From Unio delphinus (lineage: Eukaryota; Mollusca; Bivalvia; Unionida; Unionidae), in assembly GCA_029339505.1 (NCBI GenBank), contig JAQISU010000036.1, positions 4,175,001 through 4,239,000 of the forward strand: a stretch of 64,000 bases of DNA, written 5' to 3'. The notes beneath the pieces are model-generated. The model saw only the letters and a program-made list of their open reading frames with translations. It made no database searches and was not told the DNA's origin. The stretch's first letter is position 1; the number at the start of each line of letters is the position of its first letter. Shown here one piece after another: positions 44,541-53,389 of this stretch. A program made the translations under genes and the position numbers.

Positions 44541-45489
44541 ATGATTGATATTTGGGGGGGATCTTTGAAACCCAAACCCGATGGCACTGCACCACCTGAT
44601 TCTATCAAGGATGTAAAAAAAAATAATTGAAGATGAAATAGCTGAGACGTTAAATTTAACAAGTGTTGATCCTAATGAAATAGTTGTATTTCAAGACAAA
44701 CAGGTTAAATTGAAATCTAGTAATATTTATCTGGATGATATTTTAGTTAAACAACAAAACTCAATCGAGAACACCGTTGCGTTATTTTCCGATCAGGGTA
44801 AATTGAAAACCAGTAATATCTCTCTGGATGATATTTTAGTTAAACAACAAAACTCAATCGAGAATACTATCGCGCTATTTTCCGATCAGGGTAAACTCAA
44901 ACCGGGTGTACTCGTTTCGACGATTACAGATCGATTAAAAATTCTCAACGATGAGTTAAACAATTCTGTGGTTGTACTAACAACACTTGAATCTAGAATT
45001 GAAGAAAACGGAAAACAGTTTACCGCATTTCGTAGAAATATCATTGATAAATTTATTGGAACCCCGTTAGATAAAATTGAAATAAAACTCCCTGATATTA
45101 AAAAATCCATCGATGAGACGAAAACTTTCATCGAAGCCGTCAAAGGTGATTTTTCGAGGATGATAACAGTTATTGAAAAAAAAAAAATTCCTCATGAGAA
45201 AACTAACAACATAGTATATACAATCCAACACGGATCATTTGAGTGGTCACCTACAAACAACAAATTAGATATCACTGCAACCGTTAAGGTTATTTATCGA
45301 TTAACACTAGTAACACCATTGTCTCAATTCAATATTTCATCGTCCAGTTCATCTGGGGTCAATAAGACGATTTCAACGATCATCGACAAGAATACAACTG
45401 AAAAGTTCACAATCACATCTACTGATAAAAATTTGACTAAAACTTCGGTATCATGGTATGTGGAATTCGTAGCGGATTTAAGTAAATAA
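44541..45489 (+). pseudogene. Coiled-coil fibre-like protein, frameshift at poly-A
   Basis: The likely start is the ATG at 44541 (MIDIWGGSLKPKPDGTAPPD). After 29 codons a run of nine A (44617-44625) puts the remainder in another frame, which is open to 45489. A 33-residue unit (SSNIYLDDILVKQQNSIENT ... LFSDQGKL) is present twice in tandem at about 44711-44907. A long helical, probably coiled-coil region follows, and then a head domain of beta type with YTIQHGSFEWSPTNNKLDIT, FNISSSSSSGVNKTISTI and WYVEFVADLSK. Stalk-plus-head architecture suggests a spike or fibre. No receptor role is shown. The ATG at 44710 would give a truncated product. It overlaps neither neighbour and follows the protease by one base. 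Confidence 0.68.
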
Positions 45490-45503
45490 ATTGAATGGAT
45501 TTC

Positions 45504-45527
45504 ACAATTGAAAACGCTAGCGTTGTT
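45504..45527 (+). terminator. Intergenic palindrome
   Basis: acaattgaaaacgctagcgttgt contains the perfect palindrome aacgctagcgtt and follows the fibre-like gene by 15 bases. The same cgctagcg core occurs in the palindrome before the capsid gene. Confidence 0.35.
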
Positions 45528-45537
45528 AAAATAAAAA

Positions 45538-46185
45538 ATGATTTCATCATCGCAATATCTCTATGATCAGGTCAGAGAATATCAAACTATACTCAAAACC
45601 CTGTCTGAGGAGTATGCAATGAAAATTAAAAAATATCGCAAGAGAATTACCGCAATTGATGTTACTGTGTATTCAGTGAGTGGTGTAATCACCGGAGCCG
45701 GTATTATACTGTCTTCAGTGACAATGATGGCTCCGATAGCTGTTCCAATTTGCATTTCTGCGGCAACAACAATCGCTGGAATTATTTCAATAATCACAAA
45801 AAAAATATCATCATGCAGCCAACGGAAACTAAAAGACTACATAATTCAATTTCATGTTGTGTCCACTGCATACTCGCAATTATCCTCATTGATATCGTCA
45901 TCGCTCGATGATACAATTATATCAGAGAGTGAGTTTTCAGCGATGGTAGATATATATGATTCTGCGATGTCAAAATTAGAAATACAAAAACATGAGTATA
46001 ATAACAATGACAACACAGATGGAATTACTTCAACAAATAGTGGAGAACACAAACCCAGTACAAACAAGCATGATCTCAATAACCTCAACGAATCCAGAAT
46101 TCAGTGTGAATTTCCCCTCTCCGGTCCCAGTGAAGGAGATAGCGCTAGCAAAATTACGAGTATACCACAGTTGGCCAAATATTAG
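45538..46185 (+). CDS. Helical protein with a hydrophobic hairpin (conserved in Polintons)
   Basis: A 215-residue protein. The N-terminal helix ends KIKKYRKRITAIDVTVYSVS. A hydrophobic stretch of about 45 residues follows (TGAGIILSSVTMMAPIAVPI and CISAATTIAGIISIITKK), then amphipathic helices with SSLISSSLDDTIISESEFSA. I recognise this as a common Polinton accessory virion protein with a membrane-active or transmembrane hairpin. It is often found next to, or fused with, the fibre-like protein. The last 60 residues are N/S-rich and overlap the next gene in another frame for about 180 bases. Intact. Paralogues lie at 38058-38700 and 59440-59790. Confidence 0.72.
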   Translation: MISSSQYLYDQVREYQTILKTLSEEYAMKIKKYRKRITAIDVTVYSVSGVITGAGIILSSVTMMAPIAVPICISAATTIAGIISIITKKISSCSQRKLKDYIIQFHVVSTAYSQLSSLISSSLDDTIISESEFSAMVDIYDSAMSKLEIQKHEYNNNDNTDGITSTNSGEHKPSTNKHDLNNLNESRIQCEFPLSGPSEGDSASKITSIPQLAKY

Positions 46186-47296
46186 GTCAAAATCATTTGG
46201 TGGTCAACAACCCAATAATTCCCTGGTATTTGCAAATAAGAATAAACCCGACGGTACCCCAGACTGGAATGTTGTTTCCATACCAACCGGATCATACCAA
46301 TGTGAACAAATCAATAATGAATTCGCGCGTAGAATAAAATCGATTACTGGAGTAGAGTCAAAAATAGCTATAACAGTTCATGAACCAACACTATCATCTG
46401 CCATTGAAATAAGCACAGAGGGTTATGTCGTAGATATCTATCAAAGTTCTATTAGAACCGTACTAGGATGGCCTGAAATCCCACCCCGGGAAAAACCCGT
46501 TGATTTACCAGAACCAAAAAAATCTGATTATGTCACAGACAGGATAAAATCTGATAATCCAGTAAAGAGTTATAGAGATTATGACAAATTGAATTTTTTT
46601 CTTAAAACGATAGATACCGTCACTAATAAAAGATACCACACACTTCTACAGAGTAAAACCACTGAAAATTTCAGAGCGTTCAATAACGATATTTCGTTGT
46701 TGTTAATATCACTTAAATCAGGTACTCTCACCCGAGACGAATTTATCAGCGTTGTAGAAACATGTAACAAAATCATCAATGACATGGAAACATTTCATTC
46801 ACAAATTATTCAGGGTATATTAGATGACGATATCCCCCTATCGAAAACAATATTTGCAACGAAGTATAATATACGCGTAGAAGATATCCCCACATTCAAA
46901 CTACCAGGATATAATATCTTAGAACTACAAAAATCTCTCAGTGACACCATCGATGTTGGTTTTAAAATAATTCATGATGCATGGAAAAAAGCAACATCAC
47001 CGGAAATAAAAATCCTGACCCATAATAATGACCCAGATGGTGGTGGCAGGCATATTGCTCCGTTCAATGTGAATATTTCAACGGTGATTGCGCTCAATTT
47101 AGTATGTGATGTTATCGAAGGAAGCTATCAAATTAATCTAGAACGATCAAATCAAGCTCAGCAAGGATATATTTTGTATTCATTTGCACCAACAGCTCCT
47201 CCAGGATTTTTAATAATTGAGTCCCCGGTGAATCCAGTCTATATGCGATGTCATAATAATTCATTAACCAGAATTAATTTCGAACTCACTGACTAG
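46007..47296 (+). CDS. Minor capsid protein (penton-like)
   Basis: About 430 residues. The N-terminal jelly-roll-like region has NPEFSVNFPSPVPVKEIALA, VYHSWPNIRSKSFGG, SIPTGSYQCEQINNEF and YVVDIYQSSIRTVLGWPEI. A helical middle insertion follows (about residues 190-340), and the C-terminus holds CDVIEGSYQINLERSNQAQQ, LYSFAPTAPPGFLII and NNSLTRINFELTD. These blocks mark the Polinton minor capsid family, thought to form the vertices. An upstream ATG at 45992 is also in frame. Either start lies inside the preceding gene, so the two genes overlap by 180-195 bases. Intact; last gene of the module. The middle insertion is specific to this lineage as far as I can tell. Confidence 0.77.
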   Translation: MTTQMELLQQIVENTNPVQTSMISITSTNPEFSVNFPSPVPVKEIALAKLRVYHSWPNIRSKSFGGQQPNNSLVFANKNKPDGTPDWNVVSIPTGSYQCEQINNEFARRIKSITGVESKIAITVHEPTLSSAIEISTEGYVVDIYQSSIRTVLGWPEIPPREKPVDLPEPKKSDYVTDRIKSDNPVKSYRDYDKLNFFLKTIDTVTNKRYHTLLQSKTTENFRAFNNDISLLLISLKSGTLTRDEFISVVETCNKIINDMETFHSQIIQGILDDDIPLSKTIFATKYNIRVEDIPTFKLPGYNILELQKSLSDTIDVGFKIIHDAWKKATSPEIKILTHNNDPDGGGRHIAPFNVNISTVIALNLVCDVIEGSYQINLERSNQAQQGYILYSFAPTAPPGFLIIESPVNPVYMRCHNNSLTRINFELTD

Positions 47297-47710
47297 TCTA
47301 ATAATCTGATTGATTTACAAGAGGAGGTTTTACAAATTAGTCTATTTGTGAAATCGTAGTGATTTTCGTCGTAGTGATTTACATGACCCTCGAACACGAT
47401 ATCGTATCGGACTGGATCAAATATTCGGTTTACCCAGAACTGAAAGTTCTAGCAGCAGAGAGGGTGAGTGACAACGACGTTGTGATCCCTTTCCCCAAAA
47501 AATCGATGGAGGATTTCATTAATTTCATTGATTTTTTTTGGACCTGATTTCATTGAAAATGTTGTTTTTTTTATTTGATCCTAATCCATGAAACGATATC
47601 AGATTCACACACACATTTTGGACCTGATGTCATTGGTTTCATTGTTTGTAAGCGTGATTTCAGTGAAAACTTGTCTAAAAATGTTGTCTGATTCACCCTC
47701 TCTGCTGCTC
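47297..47710. other. Spacer between Polinton copy B and the LTR element
   Basis: It holds a 62-codon frame (47359-47547) of unknown status and a foldback: gcagcagagagggtga at 47452 and its inverse tcaccctctctgctgc at 47691. The interior has repeated atttcattga/ggacctgat phrases. The right terminus of copy B should be here, but no partner for a terminal inverted repeat was found near 27.8 kb. Confidence 0.5.
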
Positions 47711-48174
47711 ATTTAAAGTCTAATAGTGACTAGTAATTCCAAATATTCCACGTTTAAATCTACATTGTAAAAAAGGCATCATTACATGAAATGATAAATG
47801 GAATAAAATTCACAATAAAACAAAATATAAATTTAACACTCACCCATTTGGCTGGAGAAAGAATGACAGGCTATCTTTCCTGTGATAAGATACTTTTGGT
47901 TGCGTAATATTTATCAGAAATATTCTGCCTCAGATATCCTCAAAAAGGTGAGCAGAATTCAAGGCAAAATTATCGTGCACCCCGTGATTCTTGGTGTTCC
48001 TGACTTCACGTGATACGAAGTCAGGCACATGCAAATCATTACACGCCGCTTACCTTGGATAAAACATCTTATTCACCCCAGGTAACGCATGTACGACGAA
48101 ACAAAAAAAATGGTGAGATTAGTTTGTAATTTAAGAAAAATAAAAAAAATTTAATTTTCGCCTAATTCTGTGAC
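47711..48174 (-). repeat. LTR (3' LTR of the minus-strand element)
   Basis: Over 90 per cent alike by eye to 50638-51105. It runs from atttaaagtctaatagtgac to cgcctaattctgtgac. On the minus strand it begins TGTCACAGAATTAGG just after the polypurine tract. Exact inner ends are uncertain by a few bases. Confidence 0.88.
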
Positions 48175-48358
48175 AATACCTCCCCCCTAAGAATAAAAAT
48201 GTACACATTTTTAAAACTAACACAGAATAGAAGAAAAATAACTACTGACTATATCTTTCAACATTTACACTCGTTATACTACAATCTGGATTTTAATAAT
48301 GGGCAAATTCATACAAATTTCCCATCATGCCCTACTCAAGTAGTCTGCGCCTATATTT

Positions 48359-50095
48359 TCAACTCCACTTATTGACATTTTCGCTCTGTCTCTTGATATA
48401 CAACTTGAGCATGTTAGCATGGAATGTCTTTAAATTACCGTCCATGTCAATTTTATAGTCCATGTCACCTTTTACCTCTTTAACTTCATAGGGACATTTC
48501 CACTGGACTAGTAGCTTATTTGAGCTCGTTGGAAGAAGCAATAGCACCTGATCTCCTACAAGAAATTTCCTATTTCGCAGTCTGCGGTTATAATACTTGG
48601 CATATCTGCGCCCCGATTTAATTAATTCGTCACGTGCCATCTGGCATGTACTCTCAAGTTTATTTTGCAGATCGAACACGTACTGGTAAGTTGTTTTTAT
48701 TTCCTCGTTCGCTACATCACCAGTCCATAGTACGCGCAGTTTCCGCATCGGGCCTCGAACTGTTCTACCGTACAACAGTTCGAAGGGTGAAAACCCTAAA
48801 CTTTCCTGCGGTACTTCACGGTACGCGAACAGAACAGCGTTTAAATAACGGTCCCAGTCTTGCGGACGCTCCGCGGACATCTTTCGGAGCATGCTTTTCA
48901 GGGTACCATTAAACTTCTCTACCAGTCCATTGCACATCGAATGGTATGGGGTAGTGTTTAGCTGTTTGATGGATAACAGCCTACTTATTTCACCCATGAG
49001 GTCAGAGGTGAATTGGGCACCACAATCAGTGAGGATTTCTGCTGGCACCCCTACCCTACTGAAGATATCAACTAATGCTTCAGATACCCTTTCCGTTTCA
49101 ATAGTTGGTAACGCTACGGGTTCGGGGTATCTGGTCGCGTAATCAACTAGAGTAAGTATATACCGATTCTTTCTTTCGGTAACTGGGTGTATTGGTCCTA
49201 CAATATCTACTGCCACTCTTTTAAACGGTGTATCTATTAATGGCATCTGTCCTAAGGGCACCATTGTGACCACTCCCTTACATACGGTTTTCTGACATAC
49301 GTCGCACGACCTACATAACCGTGCGACATCGCCATTAACACCAGGCCAGTAGAATTCAGCGAATACCCTGCTAGTGGTTTTAGCCTTACCTAGGTGTCCT
49401 GCCATACTTGACTCATGCGCCACCATAAGTACTTGAGATCTATATCTCTGGGGTACGACCACTTGCCAATACTTCTTACCCTCCCGAGCACTAAACTCCT
49501 TATGAATTAATCCGTTCTTGCGTACGAATCTCGAGCTACCCCCACCCTTGCAGTGTTTAATCGCGTCGGACGTGATTTTCTCAACAATTGTCTAGATGGA
49601 TTCATCACGTTCTTGCTCTTGTTTGAAATCATCACGCGAAATTCCCGAGACCGATGCAGGGACTATTAATTTATGAAACGCGGTTTTCTCTCGCCGTGTT
49701 TGCGCTCGCGTTTCGATTGCCTGGGCTAAAGGTATTTTAAAATATGCCATGGATGGAAGACGGGAACCTTCAATATTACCGATCGTCAGATCGTAAATAG
49801 GGTTTTCCATACAAAGGGCATCATCAGTTCCCGTTAGGAAAGGTGTTTTTACCGTGATCCTGGCTACGGGAATGCGACCAATCGTCTGATCAAGTAACAT
49901 ACATGGGGACTCCCACCCGATCATTTGGTTATCCTGCACGAGACTACGTTTGATCACTACGCCCGTGCAACCAGTGTCACGTAATACTATGACTTCTCGA
50001 CCGTTGACAAACCCTCTCGCGGTTGTTACACGCGCTTCGGGAAATAGACACTGTTGAATCGTCGCCCAGTTTCCCCGAATACCTAGGGTTGACTT
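48359..50095 (-). pseudogene. Retroelement protease-integrase, one in-frame stop
   Basis: A single frame from 50095 to 48359 is interrupted only by a TAG at 49592-49594. The upstream part is a retropepsin with VIVLRDTGCTGVVIKRSLV (active-site DTG). The downstream part is an integrase. It has a zinc-binding HHCC region (H in AHESSMAGHL, C in CRSCDVC), a DDE core with D in VAVDIVGP, D in ILTDCGAQ and E in NGLVEKFNG, and a C-terminal chromatin- or DNA-binding region with VLLLLPTSSNKLLVQWK and FHANMLKLY. Protease running straight into integrase, with no reverse transcriptase between them, fits GMR1-like order. The integrase core looks intact. Confidence 0.85.
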
Positions 50096-50099
50096 TTAT

Positions 50100-50637
50100 C
50101 GGTCACTTGCCCTTCACGGATCCACAACAGTTATACATACAGACAGCATAAAGCATCTACTAGAACCATCGGTCCCAAAAACCTAGATGCCACCCCGGAT
50201 GTTTACACCTCTAGACAGCTCCGACACTAAGACTTCTAGATATCCGGATATTTACACATCACAACAGATGTAGACGGACAGACAATCCGACAGACAGACA
50301 GTCAGATACCTCAATTTGATCTCACAATCAAATGCCTCAATTAATCACATTCAACTACAATTCAGAGACATTCAGAGACGTTCAGCTACAATTAGATACG
50401 TTCAGAGACGTTCAGTTACAATCAGCAACAATTTCAAAGACGTTATCAAACGTTCCGCTACAATATCAGAGATGTTCCGCAACAAATCAGCTACGATATC
50501 AAAGACGTTATCAAAGATGTTCCGCAACAAATCAGCTACGATATCAAACGTTCCGCTACAATATCAGCTAAAATAAAGAAAACCAGACTAATAATAGTTT
50601 TTTCTAAATCAATCTACAACTTAGATTAGACTATTAC
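50100..50637. other. Gag-region remnant with short tandem repeats
   Basis: No gag frame is visible. Most of 50340-50575 consists of degenerate repeats of phrases such as gttcagagacgttcag and ttccgcaacaaatcagctacgatatcaaa, preceded by a CAGA run. The open frames across it are repeat products. Confidence 0.6.
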
Positions 50638-51105
50638 ATTTAAAGTCTAATAGTGACTAGTAATTCCAAAAATTCCACGTTTAAATCTGCATTGTAATAA
50701 AGGCATCATTACATGAAATGATAAACGGAATAAAATTCACAATAAAAATAAATATAAATTTAACACTCACACCTTTGGCTAAATAAGGATTGACAGGCTA
50801 TCTTTCCTGTGATAAGATAATTTTGGTTGCGTAATATTTATCAGAAATATTCTGCCTTATATATCCTCAAATAGGTGAACAGAATTCACGGCAAAATTAC
50901 CGTGCACCCCGTGATTCTTGGTGTTCCTGACTTCACGTGATACGAAGTCAGGCACATGCAAATCGTTACACGCCGCTTACCTTGGAGAAAACTACTTATT
51001 CACCCCAGGTAACGCATGTACGACGAAACAAAATCAATGGTGAGATTATTTTGTAATTTAAGAAAAAAATAAATATAAATTCAATTTTCGCCTAATTCAG
51101 TGACA
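50638..51105 (-). repeat. LTR (5' LTR of the minus-strand element)
   Basis: Direct copy of 47711-48174. It ends cgcctaattcagtgac, and duplicated host sequence (tccagattatctggttcat) begins within two bases. Confidence 0.88.
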
Positions 51106-51559
51106 TCCAGATTATCTGGTTCATTGTGAACATTGTAAATAAATGAGTGGCATTCTTGAAGTGAAAACCCCATTCAAGTTAAGTCATTTGACACAGCTAG
51201 CAGTTGCACAGAAATGTGATTTACATTGTGGTGTTAGAAATGGTAAGATTAAATTAAAAGTTAATCGCACATACTACTAATATGTACAAGGTCAGTTAGC
51301 CGTGACTAATCGTAAGAGGTATGCTTTTGTTGTATAGACAAGCAAAGTAATACATGTGGAGACGATTCGGTTTGATAAACTCTGAGAGGAGAGAACGTTG
51401 CCCATGTTGAAGACCTGTTACATGACAAGCATACTGCCAGAAATGTTCTCAAGTAGAATTAAAAGAGGCCATCCTCTTTACCCAAACAAATGAGTTTGAT
51501 ATCAACCTCTTTACATCTATACTTTCCATTTTTTCTTTGCACAATTGTTTTATTTGTTT

Positions 51560-51800
51560 GTTATTAGGGTTTAACGCCATTTTTCAGCACACGATAGGCA
51601 GCCATTATATTTGGTGGAGGATAAACCCGTAAACAAACTAGGAAAGAACCACGGACCCAACAGAATCTACTGGTAAAAGCTTTCTCACATAACTACATTA
51701 GCCAAATCTTGGACACGAACACACGTAGACAGAGGTGAGATGGCAGTGATCCGCCACGGAACGCGCTTTACACCATTTGGCCACTCGGAACAAGATAAAA
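51560..51800 (+). mobile_element. Molluscan-type SINE (duplicated copy)
   Basis: Same insertion as 7545-7785, carried along by the segmental duplication. Confidence 0.7.
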
Positions 51801-51882
51801 TTGTTGTAACTCGTACATAATTATACATATAGAGAAGAAATATGTATCACCACATGTACATTACAATCAATTGAATGTTGAG

Positions 51883-51912
51883 GGAGAGAGAGACAGAGTG
51901 ACTGAGAGATAT

Positions 51913-51961
<49 letters not shown>
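51883..51961. repeat. GA microsatellite
   Basis: GA run matching the one at 7868, with different interruptions. Confidence 0.95.
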
Positions 51962-52719
51962 CATCAATACACAGTACAAACATTAAAAACAAAAGAAGAA
52001 AATAAGTGTGTTACGGAAACTAATCATTACAATTGTTTACAATGTGCAGCTTACATTTTGTATATTTATGTCCAACATAATTGTTATTTTAATATAAATA
52101 CATTTATTACACAGCAGGGTCCAATTAATCCACTTTGCTGTTTTGGGGTTATCTTATGTTCATTTCAGATCAAATAGCGAGTTAGTCTTTTACAAGTGAT
52201 GGCTGTTGTGTTGTCGGTGCACAGAAACGTTTCGTGAATATTTATTTTGGAGATAAACTTGTATTATTGTCGACATTTTTAACTGATTATGTCAAATAAA
52301 ATAAATAATATATAAACTATTTTGTTTCATATATTCCAATAAATACCATTCTGTACAATTAATCTATATTCAACATAGCCTTTTGAGTACTTCACAATTG
52401 TATTGATATGTTTATTTAACATCACCACTCTATACTGAATTACTGAACACATCTTTGCTACATCAATTAAGATTTAAGATAACACTTATGTTGTAATGGC
52501 ATGTCACCTGATAAAAGTTTTAAAATATTTTATGGAAATGAGGCACTGACCATTTAGTGTTTGAAAGAGGATGGCGGGGATGATATATATTTTGAGAAGG
52601 GAGGTCTTGCTTTGCTTGAAGGACAATTTTTGTGTTTGGCTAGTATGGTGCGAAATTCTGAACTATCCGGAACTTAAGCTCTACGATCAGTAAGTACCTT
52701 TTTGCATGCGTGAAAAGCC

Positions 52720-53290
52720 CTTTTTATTTGTATCACATGATACGGTCAAAATACGAGGACGTCAGATACCATTCAACTACGCGTTAAACCTCTTTGACGT
52801 TGCAAGCAGATACAAACTAGCACAACCATTATAAACAAAGACAGAAACAATAGTAGCCTCTGCGTTTAAACGAATGTGTCAACGAGGACCATTAAGATGA
52901 CCACAATTATTAGTTTAACCCTTTCAAAGACTCTAAGGGTGTAGTATCATCCCTTAGGAAGCAACATATATCAACATACAACGATGACACTGCGATTCAT
53001 CGTGATAAGACAATTGTTGAACGTACTACTCGAACTTTTGATGAACGGTTATTTGGATATCACAATGTAAGGCAAACAGTTTCGAGAATGGATTACAAGA
53101 CTAACAAGTGTGATAAATGCATTCAAGAATGAAATTACTAGAACAACTTCCATGATACACATAGATGCAATCACAACAAAACATATACCTGTACAAATAA
53201 TGATTTCATTCACCAACCAGTACTGGGTAATGTTATTGTCAAATATTTAAATGAACCTGGTGAACTTGAAGGGGGTCAAAAAGAGGGACT
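52720..53290 (+). pseudogene. Polinton integrase, broken (copy C)
   Basis: It begins abruptly inside the gene (tatttgtatcacatgatacgg, matching 9868). It keeps the HDTVKxRGRQ-like block, the IVERTTRTFDERLFGYHN block with the conserved glutamate, and the GELEGGQK end. A deletion of about 20 bases near 53080 and several stops are present. It shares most lesions with the 9735-10440 copy. Confidence 0.78.
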
Positions 53291-53389
53291 GTTCCTATCT
53301 AGTGCATTACGACTTTCAAAATATCTAGTAGAACAAAATCTACAGATAGACTTGCAATCTATGCATTTAGACATGAACTATTACTTGAC

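Larger units (their letters stand above)
27851..47300. mobile_element. Polinton/Maverick (adintovirus-type) element, copy B
   Basis: The block carries the full hallmark set: protein-primed PolB, DDE integrase, FtsK/HerA-type packaging ATPase, adenain protease, double-jelly-roll major capsid protein and minor capsid protein. It also carries accessory genes. Its order is unusual. A replication half (27.9-35.5 kb) is followed by a minus-strand morphogenesis cassette (36.2-39.9 kb) and then by a plus-strand morphogenesis module (40.4-47.3 kb) with paralogues of the same genes. Integrase and helicase are both truncated at one junction near 29390. Terminal inverted repeats were not found, so the limits are those of coding sequence. 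Confidence 0.88.
47711..51105 (-). mobile_element. Ty3/gypsy-class LTR retrotransposon, internally deleted
   Basis: Two direct LTRs of about 465 bases enclose a minus-strand interior of about 2.5 kb. A polypurine tract (TAGGGGGGAGGTAT on the minus strand) abuts the start of the left LTR. The interior keeps a protease-integrase frame but no gag and no reverse transcriptase or RNase H. The integrase frame ends only about 185 bases from the 3' LTR. In GMR1-like elements integrase precedes reverse transcriptase, and the protein here most resembles that group from memory, so the loss lies downstream of integrase. No matching target-site duplication is visible. Confidence 0.85.

Noticed and set aside
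47452..47706. 16-bp foldback as the right terminus of copy B
   Set aside because: Both arms lie on the same side, and neither matches sequence near 27.8 kb.
49592..49594. TAG between protease and integrase as a programmed readthrough codon
   Set aside because: The element is already defective (no gag, no reverse transcriptase), so a chance stop is simpler, and no readthrough signal was recognised.
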